From NCBI GenBank assembly GCA_038249115.1, contig JBBRWQ010000010.1, positions 1-54,042 on the forward strand: a stretch of DNA of 54,042 nucleotides. Direction: 5' to 3'. Shown here piece after piece: positions 25,708 to 34,676 of this stretch; position 1 is the first letter of the stretch; every line of letters begins with the position of its first letter. This DNA is from UBA4719 sp038249115. GTDB lineage: Bacteria > Actinomycetota > Actinomycetes > Actinomycetales > Dermatophilaceae. A model generated the notes under the pieces. It had not been told where the DNA came from, ran no database searches, and saw nothing but the letters and a program-made list of their open reading frames with translations. The position numbers were made by a program, and so were the translations under genes.

Positions 25708-26224
25708 TCAGGCGTAGTAGCGGAAGACCACGTCGGCGACGCAGGGCGGCTTGGTCTGCCCCTCGGTCTCGTACGCCATGTGGTAGATGACCTCGACCCC
25801 TCCGGTGACGTCCCTGACCTCAGCCACCGAGACGTGCATCCGCACGCGCGAGCCGACCAGCACCGGCGCGGGGAACCTGACCTTGTTGACGCCATAGTTG
25901 ATGACGGCGCCAATGCCGTCGACGACCGCGACGTCCCACAGCAGGCCGCAGGACAGCGCGAGCGCAAGGAAGCCGTGCGCGACCGTCGAGCCGAAGGGCC
26001 CTTCTTTGGCGCGCGCCGGGTCGACATGGATCCACTGCTCGTCGCCAGTCACCTGAGCGAACAGGTCGATCATCGGCTGCTCAACCGTAAGCCAGCTGCT
26101 GACGCCCAGCTCGGTCCCCGCGCAGGCCCTCAGGCCATCGAGGCCCGCAATGGTGCGCGGGGGGGGATGGCATGAGTAGGGCGGCGGCAGCTTGGGCAGA
26201 CTGGACTTCAGCGACCTTGGTCAT
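25708..26224 (-). pseudogene. MaoC-like dehydratase with a frameshift at a G8 tract
   Basis: The C-terminal 121 residues form a complete hot-dog core: DLFAQVTGDEQWIHVD with the catalytic Asp and His, GPFGSTVAHGFLALAL, and FPAPVLVGSRVRMHV. The same frame reads upstream through AGLDGLRACAGTELGVSSWLTVEQP, the expected family N-terminus, but lacks a normal start. The other frame upstream has a good start (GAAGGA before MTKVAEVQSAQ at 26224). The two meet at eight G (26159-26166); with seven, one protein of about 171 residues results. This is a true slip, a phase-variable tract or an assembly error. The enzyme would hydrate trans-2-enoyl-CoA. Confidence 0.68.
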
Positions 26225-26436
26225 GCTCATCATTCCTTCGGTGCAGTGTCCGAGGGCGCGGCGATCGTCCGCGCCGGGGTGGTAGCCACCTGCGCTTGTG
26301 GCGACAGGACGGAAGGGGGAGGTGTGGGCGTGCACCCCCACTGTGATCCAAGTCTGCGCCTGCCGCAGCCCGGTCCCGAAATTCGCCCTGACGCCATGCT
26401 CGTCGAGGGTGTGCTTTCGGACACAGATGACACCAC

Positions 26437-26456
26437 TTGGGGACCTTGGCCCCTAT
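26437..26456 (+). promoter_or_regulatory. DosR/DevR-like dyad upstream of the dehydrogenase gene
   Basis: TTGGGGACCTTGGCCCCTAT matches the mycobacterial DosR box (TTSGGGACTWWAGTCCCSAA) at 15 of 20 positions, keeping the GGGAC and CCC cores. It is 76 bp before the ATG of the alcohol dehydrogenase gene. A role in oxygen- or redox-responsive control is inference. Confidence 0.5.
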
Positions 26457-26531
26457 CGCCGGCCGCTGCCCGGGCTGATGGTGAAGGAGCAGGGGACAAC
26501 GACGTCTCCCGTATGACGTGCAGGAGGACTC

Positions 26532-27587
26532 ATGAAGGCGCTTGTCTACCACGGTCCGGGAATGAAGAGCTGGGACGACGTCCCTGACCCGAAGCTCATC
26601 GAACCCACGGACGCCATCGTTCAGGTGGACACCACCACGATCTGCGGTACGGACCTTCACATCCTCAAAGGCGACGTGCCTGCGGTGACCGACGGCAGGA
26701 TCTTGGGGCATGAGGGCGTTGGCACCGTCCTCGAGGTCGGCTCGGGAGTGCAGGCGGTCAAGGTCGGGGACCGCGTCATCATCTCGTGCATCACCTCCTG
26801 TGGCGTGTGCACGTACTGCCGTACCGGCAATCCGTCGCACTGCCTCGCAGATGAGGGCGCCTCTGGCATCGGCTGGATTCTGGGCCACCTGATCGACGGC
26901 ACTCAGGCGGAGATGGTCCGCATCCCCTACGCCAACGCGTCGCTGTACCGTTTGCCTGAGAGCGTTCCCGACGAGGCAGCGATCTTGCTGTCCGACATCC
27001 TCCCGACAGGTTTCGAGATCGGCGTGCAGTACGGACGGGTCAAGCCAGGCGACACTGTGGCCGTCATCGGCGCGGGCCCAGTCGGCCTGTCTGTGATAGC
27101 GACCGCCTCACTCCACGGTGCAGCCCAGATCGTCGCGGTCGACCTCGACGAGAATCGGCTTGACCTTGCCAAGCAGGTGGGCGCCACCCACGGCGTGAAC
27201 CCAGGGGCAGGCGACTGGAAGGAGCAGGTGCTCGCACTGACGGATGGCTATGGCGTCGACGTCGCAGTGGAAGCCGTGGGCATACCCGCCACGTTTGAGA
27301 TGTGCACGAAACTGGTCCGCCCTGGTGGCAACATCGCCAACGTGGGAGTGCATGGCAACCCTGTTTCACTTGAGCTGCAGAACCTGTGGATCCACAACAT
27401 CAACATCAGCATGGGGCTCGTGAACACCACGGCGCTCCCGATGCTGCTCAAGCTCGTCGCACAACAAAAGCTCCCTGTTGACAAGTTCGTGACGCACCGG
27501 TTCACGTTCGACGACGTCATCTCTGCCTACGAGACGTTCGGGAACGCAGCTCAGACCGGGGCGCTCAAGGTGCTCATCAGCCGCTGA
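26532..27587 (+). CDS. Zinc-dependent alcohol dehydrogenase
   Basis: A 351-residue medium-chain dehydrogenase. Catalytic zinc ligands are in ICGTDLH near residue 38 and GHEGVG near 60; the structural zinc lobe is CGVCTYCRTGNPSHC near 93; the Rossmann motif AVIGAGPVGL lies near 178 and DLDENRL confers NAD preference. GAGG before the ATG is a good ribosome site. The LVRPGGNIANVGVHG and NINISMGLVNT segments are typical of bacterial enzymes reducing aldehydes or oxidising short alcohols. The substrate is not readable. A DosR-like dyad upstream and the phosphorylase-like gene downstream, convergent, suggest use under low oxygen. Confidence 0.9.
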   Translation: MKALVYHGPGMKSWDDVPDPKLIEPTDAIVQVDTTTICGTDLHILKGDVPAVTDGRILGHEGVGTVLEVGSGVQAVKVGDRVIISCITSCGVCTYCRTGNPSHCLADEGASGIGWILGHLIDGTQAEMVRIPYANASLYRLPESVPDEAAILLSDILPTGFEIGVQYGRVKPGDTVAVIGAGPVGLSVIATASLHGAAQIVAVDLDENRLDLAKQVGATHGVNPGAGDWKEQVLALTDGYGVDVAVEAVGIPATFEMCTKLVRPGGNIANVGVHGNPVSLELQNLWIHNINISMGLVNTTALPMLLKLVAQQKLPVDKFVTHRFTFDDVISAYETFGNAAQTGALKVLISR

Positions 27588-27693
27588 CCAAGCAGCTAGT
27601 CCACGCGGGTGCGTTTCTTTGGCATACAGCAAGCCTTGATGATGAAGCGACACGGACGAGTCCTGACCCTTGCTGACGGCCCGCCGCACTCGC

Positions 27694-30600
27694 TCAGCCG
27701 ACCGGGACGGTCACCCGGATCGCGCGAACCTGTCCGGTGCGGTGGAAGACCTCGGCGCTCGCCTCGGCGGAGAGATGATCGGCCGAGAAGACCTCTTCGT
27801 TGCCGTCGGAGCGTTCGACGGCGATCGCGAACGCCGAACCCTGTCGGTATAGGACCGGCACCTGGCAGAACGTGAAGGCCAGGCTCTGCGCCGGAAGCGC
27901 GACGCGCCGCTCGGCACCCGTGACGTCGACGTGGTGGAAGACGGACGACGCCGTGGTCCATTCCTCTGGCCGGAGGAGCACTGGTCGGAAGACGATCCGT
28001 CCCTCCTCCACGCGCAGCCCGAGTTCCCCCATGCGGGTCAGGACCTCCTCCTTCACCTGACCGGTCATCCCCGGCTGGCGCGCCCCGCGCCCCGCAGGGC
28101 TGTGGGAGTACGGATCGACGGGGAAGGCCCCGTACACCTCGGGCGGCTGGCAGTACCCCAGCCCGTGCCGGACGTCCTCGTACGCGCGCCGGAGCCGGTC
28201 GACGACCGATGCCTCCGCGCCCTCGGCGACCGCCCGCTCGAGGTTCTCCTGCACGGCGAGGAGCAGCTTGGAGACCATGTGCCAGTAGATGCTGCCCAGG
28301 CCCTCGTAGGCGAAGAACGAGCCGGAGCGCCCGGTGAACTCGGAGTGGTGGAAAACGTCCTCGAAGAGCACGAGCAGCGCCTCGCGGTCCTCCGGCGTGA
28401 TCGCCATCGAGCTCTGACCGGCCCGGTCGGTCAGCGCATCGAGCGCCGCCGTGACGTCACGGACGTTGTGGATCCCTGGAGCGAAGCGGAACTCGCCGGT
28501 GGCGTCGCGCACGATCACCGAGTGGTCACCCGACCGCACGAGGGCGTCGATCAGCGGGCACCGTGCCGCCTGCTCTGCGCTGACCCGGTTCTTGTCCAGG
28601 AACGCCGGCAGGGCACGGTCGGGGTAGAGCAGGTAGCTGTCCTGGTCCGCGCGGTAGAGGGCGCTGGCGCGCAACGCGCCGAGCATCTCGAGGGCCTCGT
28701 CGGGGCCGAGCAGCCCCGAGGAGAGCACGGCGACCTGCCCCTCGAGCATCTCCTGCAGCCTGCGGATCCCCACGTGCCGGTCGCCGATGTCCAGGATGTT
28801 GTAGGAGTGAAACAGCCCGTCGGACCGGCGGTTGGCGCGCAGGCCGGAGTCGACGTAGCGCTGAACGGTGTCGAGGACCGCCCGCACGGCGTCCGCCTCG
28901 ACGACGACGCTGCTGCCGGATAGCCCCCGGTAGACGTGCTCGCGATACGCGGTACCCGCGGCGCCGAGCCCGTCTGCCACGCGCCGGCGCTCGACGTCGT
29001 CGAAGCCGTCCCGGGTCCCGGAGACGTGCGCGGTGAGCACGGATCCGACCTCGGTCAGCAGCGCCTCGATCTCGACGCCGACCGTGAGGTCCGTGTCGAG
29101 GAGGCTGCGCACGACGTCGAGGTAGCGCCGCAGGTACGCCAGCGTCACCACCGACAGGCCGCGCCCCACGAGGGCGTTGTTCGCGTCGTTCCACTCCGGT
29201 CGCTGGGTGTTCATCCAGATGCCGCCGTCGGGCACCAGGTTGACGACCTTCGCGAGCAGGAGGACGAGGAGCTTCTCCCCGAGGGTGACGTGCAGCAGCT
29301 CACCGTCCTGGCCGTGCACCAGCTTGCCGTCGGAACCATCGACCGAGACCCGCGTGGCGATCGCCGCGGCGGCCGCCTCGTCGAAGGCGATCGTCGAGTA
29401 CGGGTTCTTGAGCGTCGCGGCGTAGGACGCGATCCGGTAGGGCACGTCCCCGTGGGTGAAGACCGGACGGTTGACGAGCCCCTCCAGGGTCGAGGGGTGG
29501 AAGCGTTCGGACGTCTCGAGCAGCTTGACCAGGTAGACGAGCTGGTGGTCGCTCCAGTACCCGATGTTCGACCAGGGGTTCTCCGGCTCTGGGATCTCCC
29601 AGTCGATGCCGTGGTGGGAGATCCGGTACGGGTTGTACCCATCGGCCGTGGTGGCGTCGACGAACACGGTGACCATCGACTCGAGGTACTCGGGGAACGA
29701 CCAGGCGAGCGCCTCCCAGTTCTGGAAGATGTCGCGCCAGTTGCCCTGGTAGCCGAGCAGGGGCGCGCCTTCGGCGTCCTTCAGCGAGATCTGGAACTTG
29801 TTCCACGGCCGGCTGGGGTCGCCGTGCCGCCGGCTGAACGTCAGCGGCAGGTACTCCGTCGCCAGACGCCACAGGTCAGCGTCGCCCTCGGCGGTCGCCG
29901 CTGCAACAAGGGCAGTGTGCGACATGGTGGTCGGCAATGCCGCCAGGACGTCCGCGCACCGATCGGCAGTCCGCGGGCTGCGTGCGCGCACGAACGCACG
30001 CACGTCGGCCGCCTGGACGGAGTAGCCCTCAGCTGGCACTCCCCCGCGCATCGAGTTGAAGAGCACGTTGGCAGCGTGGTGAGCGGCAGCCAGCTCGTCG
30101 CCTGTCAGCTGTCCCGCGTCGGCGGAGGCGAGGAGCGTCTCCAGGCCGTGCCGCGTCGCCTCGATGTCGGCCACGAGGCGGACCTCGAGCACCGTCGGGT
30201 CGGCGAGCTCGCGACGGAGCTCCACGACCTCGGCGGCGGAGAGCGCGACGTCGGCCACCACACGCCAGTGTCGACGCTCCTGAGGCGCGAGGACGAGCCG
30301 GGAGCGCGAGAGATAGGCGCCGCGGAGGCCTCGGACGTCGGTCTCGGGGGTGAATGACCGGCCGAGGCCGAACGCGGCGACCTGACGGTCCGACAGCAGC
30401 TGCTCGACCTCGGGCAGACCGACCTGCCAGGCCACGGAGGCCTGCAGCGACTCGCTCGCCTCGGCGAGGTCCGTCAGGGCGGAGCTCATGTAGTAGGTGC
30501 CCAGACCGGTCGCGCGGTCGAGCTCACTGCGCTTGTAGGCATCCAGCAGGATGCTCAGCTCGTTCTGGGTCTGCGCGGTGACACCGGCCGGGAGAAGGTT

Positions 30601-31140
30601 GTGCAGCCCGTCGAGCACCTCCAGCTCGATCACCTCGTCAACGAGGGAGGTCACCTGGCACGTGCGCACGACGCCGTAGCGGGCGCTCGTCTGCCAGACC
30701 ACGCGGAAGCAGAGCCCCATGTCGGACCTCGTCTCCTCGAAGACGACCGTCGTCCCGAGGAAGTCCTTGTACAGGCTTCGCTCCGGGACGACGTCACCCG
30801 GCCGAGTGCGGTCGAACGGACGCCACCACGTGACGGTCCCGTCGGAGGCGTGCACCCGGAGCTCGGTCAGTCCGCCGGTGTGGTCGGCGCCCTCGGCGAT
30901 CTTGTCCTCCGTGTAGTACGGGAAGATCGCGCGTTCCGCCTCGCCTCGGCCGGCCGTCAGGCCCCCCGTGCTCGAGATGAACAGCCACAGGTCACTGGCG
31001 CCCACGACCGTCATGAGGAATGACGGCATCTGGTCGTACGACGAGATCTGGTAGTAGCGGCGGGTGTCGAGGCCGAGCTCTCCGCCGTCGATGACGGCAT
31101 GACCGACGACGGGGTCCGCATCCGTTGTCGGCGCGGTCAT
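27694..31140 (-). CDS. Very large glycoside phosphorylase-like protein
   Basis: The ATG at 31138-31140, with AAGGAGGAG before it, gives 1148 residues. The N-terminal 350 residues are beta-rich (GLTELRVHASDGTVTWW). The centre and C-terminus form a probable (alpha/alpha)6 barrel with conserved blocks GYQGNWRDIFQNWEALAWS, PWSNIGYWSDHQLVYL, GGIWMNTQRPEWNDANNAL and RRYLDVV. Related proteins of this size occur across distant phyla and are annotated as cellobiose-phosphorylase-like or hypothetical; no activity is established. It lacks a signal peptide. Its uniformly GC-rich third positions and isolated placement between a frameshifted gene and a truncated gene suggest lateral gain, which would need codon statistics to prove. 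Confidence 0.7.
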   Translation of the reverse strand: MTAPTTDADPVVGHAVIDGGELGLDTRRYYQISSYDQMPSFLMTVVGASDLWLFISSTGGLTAGRGEAERAIFPYYTEDKIAEGADHTGGLTELRVHASDGTVTWWRPFDRTRPGDVVPERSLYKDFLGTTVVFEETRSDMGLCFRVVWQTSARYGVVRTCQVTSLVDEVIELEVLDGLHNLLPAGVTAQTQNELSILLDAYKRSELDRATGLGTYYMSSALTDLAEASESLQASVAWQVGLPEVEQLLSDRQVAAFGLGRSFTPETDVRGLRGAYLSRSRLVLAPQERRHWRVVADVALSAAEVVELRRELADPTVLEVRLVADIEATRHGLETLLASADAGQLTGDELAAAHHAANVLFNSMRGGVPAEGYSVQAADVRAFVRARSPRTADRCADVLAALPTTMSHTALVAAATAEGDADLWRLATEYLPLTFSRRHGDPSRPWNKFQISLKDAEGAPLLGYQGNWRDIFQNWEALAWSFPEYLESMVTVFVDATTADGYNPYRISHHGIDWEIPEPENPWSNIGYWSDHQLVYLVKLLETSERFHPSTLEGLVNRPVFTHGDVPYRIASYAATLKNPYSTIAFDEAAAAAIATRVSVDGSDGKLVHGQDGELLHVTLGEKLLVLLLAKVVNLVPDGGIWMNTQRPEWNDANNALVGRGLSVVTLAYLRRYLDVVRSLLDTDLTVGVEIEALLTEVGSVLTAHVSGTRDGFDDVERRRVADGLGAAGTAYREHVYRGLSGSSVVVEADAVRAVLDTVQRYVDSGLRANRRSDGLFHSYNILDIGDRHVGIRRLQEMLEGQVAVLSSGLLGPDEALEMLGALRASALYRADQDSYLLYPDRALPAFLDKNRVSAEQAARCPLIDALVRSGDHSVIVRDATGEFRFAPGIHNVRDVTAALDALTDRAGQSSMAITPEDREALLVLFEDVFHHSEFTGRSGSFFAYEGLGSIYWHMVSKLLLAVQENLERAVAEGAEASVVDRLRRAYEDVRHGLGYCQPPEVYGAFPVDPYSHSPAGRGARQPGMTGQVKEEVLTRMGELGLRVEEGRIVFRPVLLRPEEWTTASSVFHHVDVTGAERRVALPAQSLAFTFCQVPVLYRQGSAFAIAVERSDGNEEVFSADHLSAEASAEVFHRTGQVRAIRVTVPVG

Positions 31141-31352
31141 CTGCTCCTCCTTGAGTAGTGCAACTCCGAACGTGGGCGGGGGCGGTGCAACCTCACGGGT
31201 CGTGGCAACGACCGAGCCGAAGAACTGTCTTCGGTCTGCGAGAGCGAGCTCTCTCATCCTGACACGGAGAGCACGTCGCGGCTGAACCCGCACGTTGTCA
31301 CCAGGAAAACCGGGTACGGCCCACGCCGGCGTACCGGTCGACGTCTGACCCG

Positions 31353-31598
31353 ATGGTGCATAGCGCGCTGACACCGCAGCAGGCGACCTACCTCCCGCCC
31401 GCGCAGACCCTGCACAGGAACGTCGGACCGCACGGCATGCCCCGCTCGCCCATCGCCGTGTGGCTGCTCCTGCCCTTGGTCAACCTGGGCATCTACTTCC
31501 TGGTCTGGCACTGCAAGATCAACCGGGAGCTGCGCGACTCCCACCCCTCCATCCAGGTGGACCCGGGCCAGCTCAACCGCCTCTGGGCCAAACGCTGA
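31353..31598 (+). pseudogene. Truncated DUF4234-type membrane protein
   Basis: The 81-residue frame carries MPRSPIAVWLLLPLVNLGIYFLV and KINRELRDSHPSIQVDPG, the first helix and signature of DUF4234 proteins, which normally continue for one or two further helices. After DPGQ the sequence departs (LNRLWAKR) and stops. No good ribosome site is seen at 31353; an in-frame ATG at 31437 starts directly at the domain. It is most likely the 5' part of a broken gene. It is divergent from the phosphorylase-like gene. Confidence 0.6.
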
Positions 31599-31638
31599 CT
31601 TGGCCTCCGGCGGCCCGTTCAGTAGGGGGCCGGGACAG

Positions 31639-31682
31639 CAAGAACGGCGCACCCGGCCGTGAGGCCCGGTACACCGTTCTTG
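31639..31682 (-). terminator. Hairpin downstream of tRNA-Leu
   Basis: CAAGAACGG (31639-31647) and CCGTTCTTG (31674-31682) pair, with a further GC-rich stem possible inside. It starts 25 nt after the tRNA 3' end, in the right place for its terminator; there is no T run. Confidence 0.5.
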
Positions 31683-31707
31683 GCTGGGGAAAACTCCCCG
31701 CTCCCTG

Positions 31708-31790
31708 TGCGCGAGGGGGGATTTGAACCCCCACGCCCTTTCGGACACTGGCACCTGAAGCCAGCGCGTCTGCCGTTCCGCCACTCGCGC
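31708..31790 (-). tRNA. tRNA-Leu (anticodon CAG)
   Basis: On the minus strand GCGCGAG (31784-31790) pairs with CTCGCGC (31709-31715), followed by discriminator A; CCA is not encoded. The D-arm holds GGCGGAACGGCAGACGCG, the anticodon arm is CTGGC-TTCAGGT-GCCAG with anticodon CAG, a long variable arm follows (TGTCCGAAAGGGCG), and the T-arm is GGGGGTTCAAATCCCCC. A long variable arm and A discriminator are right for leucine. It reads CUG, the major Leu codon in this DNA. Confidence 0.96.
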
Positions 31791-31937
31791 GCGCTCAAAC
31801 AGTGTGGGGGACGACCCCTCGAAATCCAAACCGGAAGAGACATACGCGCAACAAAACACGGTGCCACAAGCCAGCGGCCTCAAGGATCACCCACCTTGGC
31901 CAGTTACGATCGTCAGGCCAACCCTAGGAGGACCACA

Positions 31938-32861
31938 GTGGGACTGTTCGATCGTGTCGAGCGCGGACTCGAGCGAGCGGTTCACGGTGTCTTCGCCAAG
32001 GCGTTCAAGTCCGAGGTCCAGCCGGTGGAGATCGCGTCCGCCATGCGCAGGGCCATGGACGACCGGGCGGCGGTGGTCGGCCACGGGCGCACCTTCGTCC
32101 CGAACCTGTTCACCATCGAGCTGGCGCCCACCGACTTCGAGCGGCTGATGGGTTTCTCGGACATGCTGACCGATGAGCTGGTGGCCTCAGCCCAGGAGCA
32201 CGCCGAGTCCCAGCGTTACCAGCCAGGCGGCCCGATCCAGGTGAGCTTCGCGGCCAAGGAGGACCTCGAGACCGGCGTATTCCGGGTCCGCCCTTTCACG
32301 GCAAAAGGTGCCGCGACTGGTCGGCCCACCGCCTCACCGCCGGTAAGCCCACCATCGGCAGTCGGATCACCGACATCGCGTCCGCCGCTGTCCAAGACGT
32401 CATCTGATCCTTCAGGCGCCGGAGCAGCCTCACCCGAGGACTGGGCATGGGCTCCGGGGGCCGGGGCGCCCATGCCTGTCACACCCATGCCTGTCACCCC
32501 CAAGCCTGTTGCACATCAGGCGGCCGCGCACGCCAGTCCGCCGAGCACCCCGCGGACCCACCCGGCCCAACGACCCTGGCTCGAGGTCGATGGGGACCGA
32601 TACCCCCTGCTTTCCGCAATTACGGTCCTGGGACGCGACAACACAGCCGACATCATTCTGGACGACCCGGGAATCTCCAGGCGGCACACCGAGATTCGCG
32701 TGACCAGTGATGGGCCGCACCTGGTGGCGAGCATCCGTGACCTCAGCTCGACGAACGGCACATTCGTCAATGGCGAGCGCATCACCAGCCAACATCTGGC
32801 CGACGGCGACCGCATCAACGTCGGCCGGACTGCCCTGATCTTCCACGGAGAGCACCGGTGA
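31938..32861 (+). CDS. fhaA: FhaA: DUF3662 and FHA domain protein
   Basis: The GTG at 31938 with AGGAGGA eight bases upstream starts GLFDRVERGLERAVHGVFAKAF, the DUF3662 opening; 307 residues. DUF3662 spans about 1-125. A Pro/Ser/Ala-rich linker (130-215) contains two short PMPVT repeats. The FHA domain (about 220-305) has TVLGRDNTADIILDD, then ISRRHTEI and SSTNGTFVNG, where Arg and Ser bind phosphothreonine. In mycobacteria FhaA binds the MviN pseudokinase domain and PknB targets, regulating peptidoglycan precursor export. It is first in a seven-gene operon that begins after the divergent tRNA-Leu. Confidence 0.93.
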   Translation: MGLFDRVERGLERAVHGVFAKAFKSEVQPVEIASAMRRAMDDRAAVVGHGRTFVPNLFTIELAPTDFERLMGFSDMLTDELVASAQEHAESQRYQPGGPIQVSFAAKEDLETGVFRVRPFTAKGAATGRPTASPPVSPPSAVGSPTSRPPLSKTSSDPSGAGAASPEDWAWAPGAGAPMPVTPMPVTPKPVAHQAAAHASPPSTPRTHPAQRPWLEVDGDRYPLLSAITVLGRDNTADIILDDPGISRRHTEIRVTSDGPHLVASIRDLSSTNGTFVNGERITSQHLADGDRINVGRTALIFHGEHR

Positions 32862-32870
32862 TCCGCCCGC

Positions 32871-33386
32871 ATGAGTGAGCTCACCCTGACCGTGATCCGC
32901 ATCGGCTTCGTGGCCCTCATCTGGCTCTTCGTCTTCAGCGTCGTCGGGGTCCTGCGCGGCGATCTCTACGGCACCAGGGTCCTGACCCGCGGCCAACAGA
33001 AACCCGCACGTCGCGCTGAGCGCGAGCCCGTGGCCAAGCCGTCGCAGGCGAAGAGGTCCGTGACCCCCAGCCGGGCTCGCAGCTCGAACAAACGCACCCC
33101 GACGTCACTGACCGTGACCGAAGGCACCCTGGCGGGAACGACGGTGTCCCTGAAAGAGACCGTTGTCCTGCTCGGCCGCAACCCCGAGTGCACCCTCGTC
33201 CTGGACGACGACTTTGCCTCGGGTCGGCACGCCCGCATCTTCCGCCGCGACGCCGGATGGTTCGTCGAGGACCTGGGGTCCACCAACGGCACCTACCTGG
33301 GCTCCAGCAAGCTCACCCAGCCCATGCCCGTCGAGGTCGGTTCGACCCTTCGCATCGGCAAGACCGTCTTCGAGCTGCGGAGGTAG
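32871..33386 (+). CDS. fhaB: FhaB: membrane-anchored FHA protein
   Basis: The 171-residue protein has one N-terminal transmembrane helix (residues 7-27: IRIGFVALIWLFVFSVVGVL), a basic linker with RGDLYGTRV, and a C-terminal FHA domain (about 85-170): LLGRNPECTLVLDDDFASGRHARI and DLGSTNGTYLGS. The FHA domain reads phosphothreonine on partners; in mycobacteria FhaB (FipA) links PknA signals to FtsZ and division. It begins 9 bp after fhaA and ends 6 bp before the phosphatase gene. Confidence 0.93.
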   Translation: MSELTLTVIRIGFVALIWLFVFSVVGVLRGDLYGTRVLTRGQQKPARRAEREPVAKPSQAKRSVTPSRARSSNKRTPTSLTVTEGTLAGTTVSLKETVVLLGRNPECTLVLDDDFASGRHARIFRRDAGWFVEDLGSTNGTYLGSSKLTQPMPVEVGSTLRIGKTVFELRR

Positions 33387-33392
33387 GTCGCC

Positions 33393-34676
33393 ATGGACAT
33401 CGCGCTGCACTTCGCCGCCCGCTCTGACGTCGGACTCGTTCGACAGGTGAACCAGGACTCGGGCTATGCCGGTCCGCACCTTCTCGTGGTCGCGGACGGC
33501 ATGGGGGGCCACGCTGCCGGCGATGTCGCCAGCTCGATCGCGATCGGCGAGATGGTGAGCCTCGACGGCGAGAGTCACGGAGCCGACGATGCGCTCGACC
33601 TGCTCGCTGAGGCCCTTCTCAACGCGAACAACCAGTTGCAGCAGGCGGCGCAGAACCAGCCCGAGCTCCAGGGCATGGGCACCACAGTCACCGCGCTGCT
33701 GCGCACCGGCAACAAGATCGCCGTCGCGCACATCGGTGACTCACGTGCCTACCTCCTGCGCGCTCGCACGTTCACGCAGATCACGCACGACCACTCGTTC
33801 GTCCAGAGCCTGATCGATGAGGGCCGGATCACCGAGGATGAGGCCGAGGGTCACCCGCAGCGATCACTGGTCACGCGGGTGCTGACCGGGCAAGAGGGCG
33901 ACGAGCCCGACCTGGCCATGCGCGAGGCGCGCGTCGGCGACCGCTATCTGGTCTGCTCCGACGGCCTCTCCGGGTTCGTGGCCCGCGACACCATCCAGGA
34001 GATCCTCGAACAGGGGACGTCCCCTGGCCGGACGGCCGACCGTCTCGTCGAGCTGGCCATGCGCGCCGGAGCCCCCGACAACGTCACGTGCGTCATCGGC
34101 GACGTCGTCGACCTCGACAAGGACAAGGCACCGCCGACAGTGCCTGAGGTCGTCGGCGCGGCGGCAGAGCGCAAGGCCAAGACCATCCGCTCGATCGCGG
34201 TCACCCCTGCCGCCAAGGCCTCGGCCCTGGCCCGCCAGGTCAGTGGCGCAGACGCTCAGCAGGATGACGAGACCGAGTCCCTGCGACTTGCCGAGGAGAG
34301 GCCGTCCTTTGGCCGCCGGCATACGTTCCGGACGTTGTCCCTGGTTGTTCTGGTCTTGGCAGTCCTGGCGGGTGGCGGCTACGCGGCATACCAGTGGTCG
34401 CAGCAGCAGTACTACGTCGGCCAGGCCAAGGAGCACGTCGCGATCTACCAGGGCATCTCCCAGAACATCGGTTCCTGGGATCTTTCGCACGTGATCGACC
34501 AGAGTGACATCGCGTTGAACGACCTGCCGGACTTCTACCGCAGCAAGGTCGAGTCAACCGTCGCCACGGCCACCGTCGACGATGCCCGCCGGCTCGTGAC
34601 CGACCTGCGCGTGCAGGCCATCGCGTGTCAGACGACCAAGACCACGGGTGGTTCCTGCGGCTCATCCAACCCATGA
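33393..34676 (+). CDS. pstP: PstP: PP2C-type Ser/Thr protein phosphatase
   Basis: The 427-residue protein has a PPM catalytic domain at about 1-240: GLVRQVNQDSGYA, VVADGMGGHAAGDVAS (metal-binding Asp and Gly), VAHIGDSRAYLLR, LVCSDGLSGFV and AGAPDNVTCVIGD. A juxtamembrane linker, one membrane helix (about 315-335) and a small extracytoplasmic tail with a Cys pair (IACQTTKTTGGSCG) follow. It dephosphorylates PknA, PknB and their substrates with Mn2+. The last 4 bp overlap the rodA start (ATGA). Confidence 0.95.
   Translation: MDIALHFAARSDVGLVRQVNQDSGYAGPHLLVVADGMGGHAAGDVASSIAIGEMVSLDGESHGADDALDLLAEALLNANNQLQQAAQNQPELQGMGTTVTALLRTGNKIAVAHIGDSRAYLLRARTFTQITHDHSFVQSLIDEGRITEDEAEGHPQRSLVTRVLTGQEGDEPDLAMREARVGDRYLVCSDGLSGFVARDTIQEILEQGTSPGRTADRLVELAMRAGAPDNVTCVIGDVVDLDKDKAPPTVPEVVGAAAERKAKTIRSIAVTPAAKASALARQVSGADAQQDDETESLRLAEERPSFGRRHTFRTLSLVVLVLAVLAGGGYAAYQWSQQQYYVGQAKEHVAIYQGISQNIGSWDLSHVIDQSDIALNDLPDFYRSKVESTVATATVDDARRLVTDLRVQAIACQTTKTTGGSCGSSNP

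Noticed and set aside
26208..26888. 226-codon minus-strand frame across the dehydrogenase promoter and 5' end
   Set aside because: Overlaps a clearly coding plus-strand gene; no ribosome site or domain.
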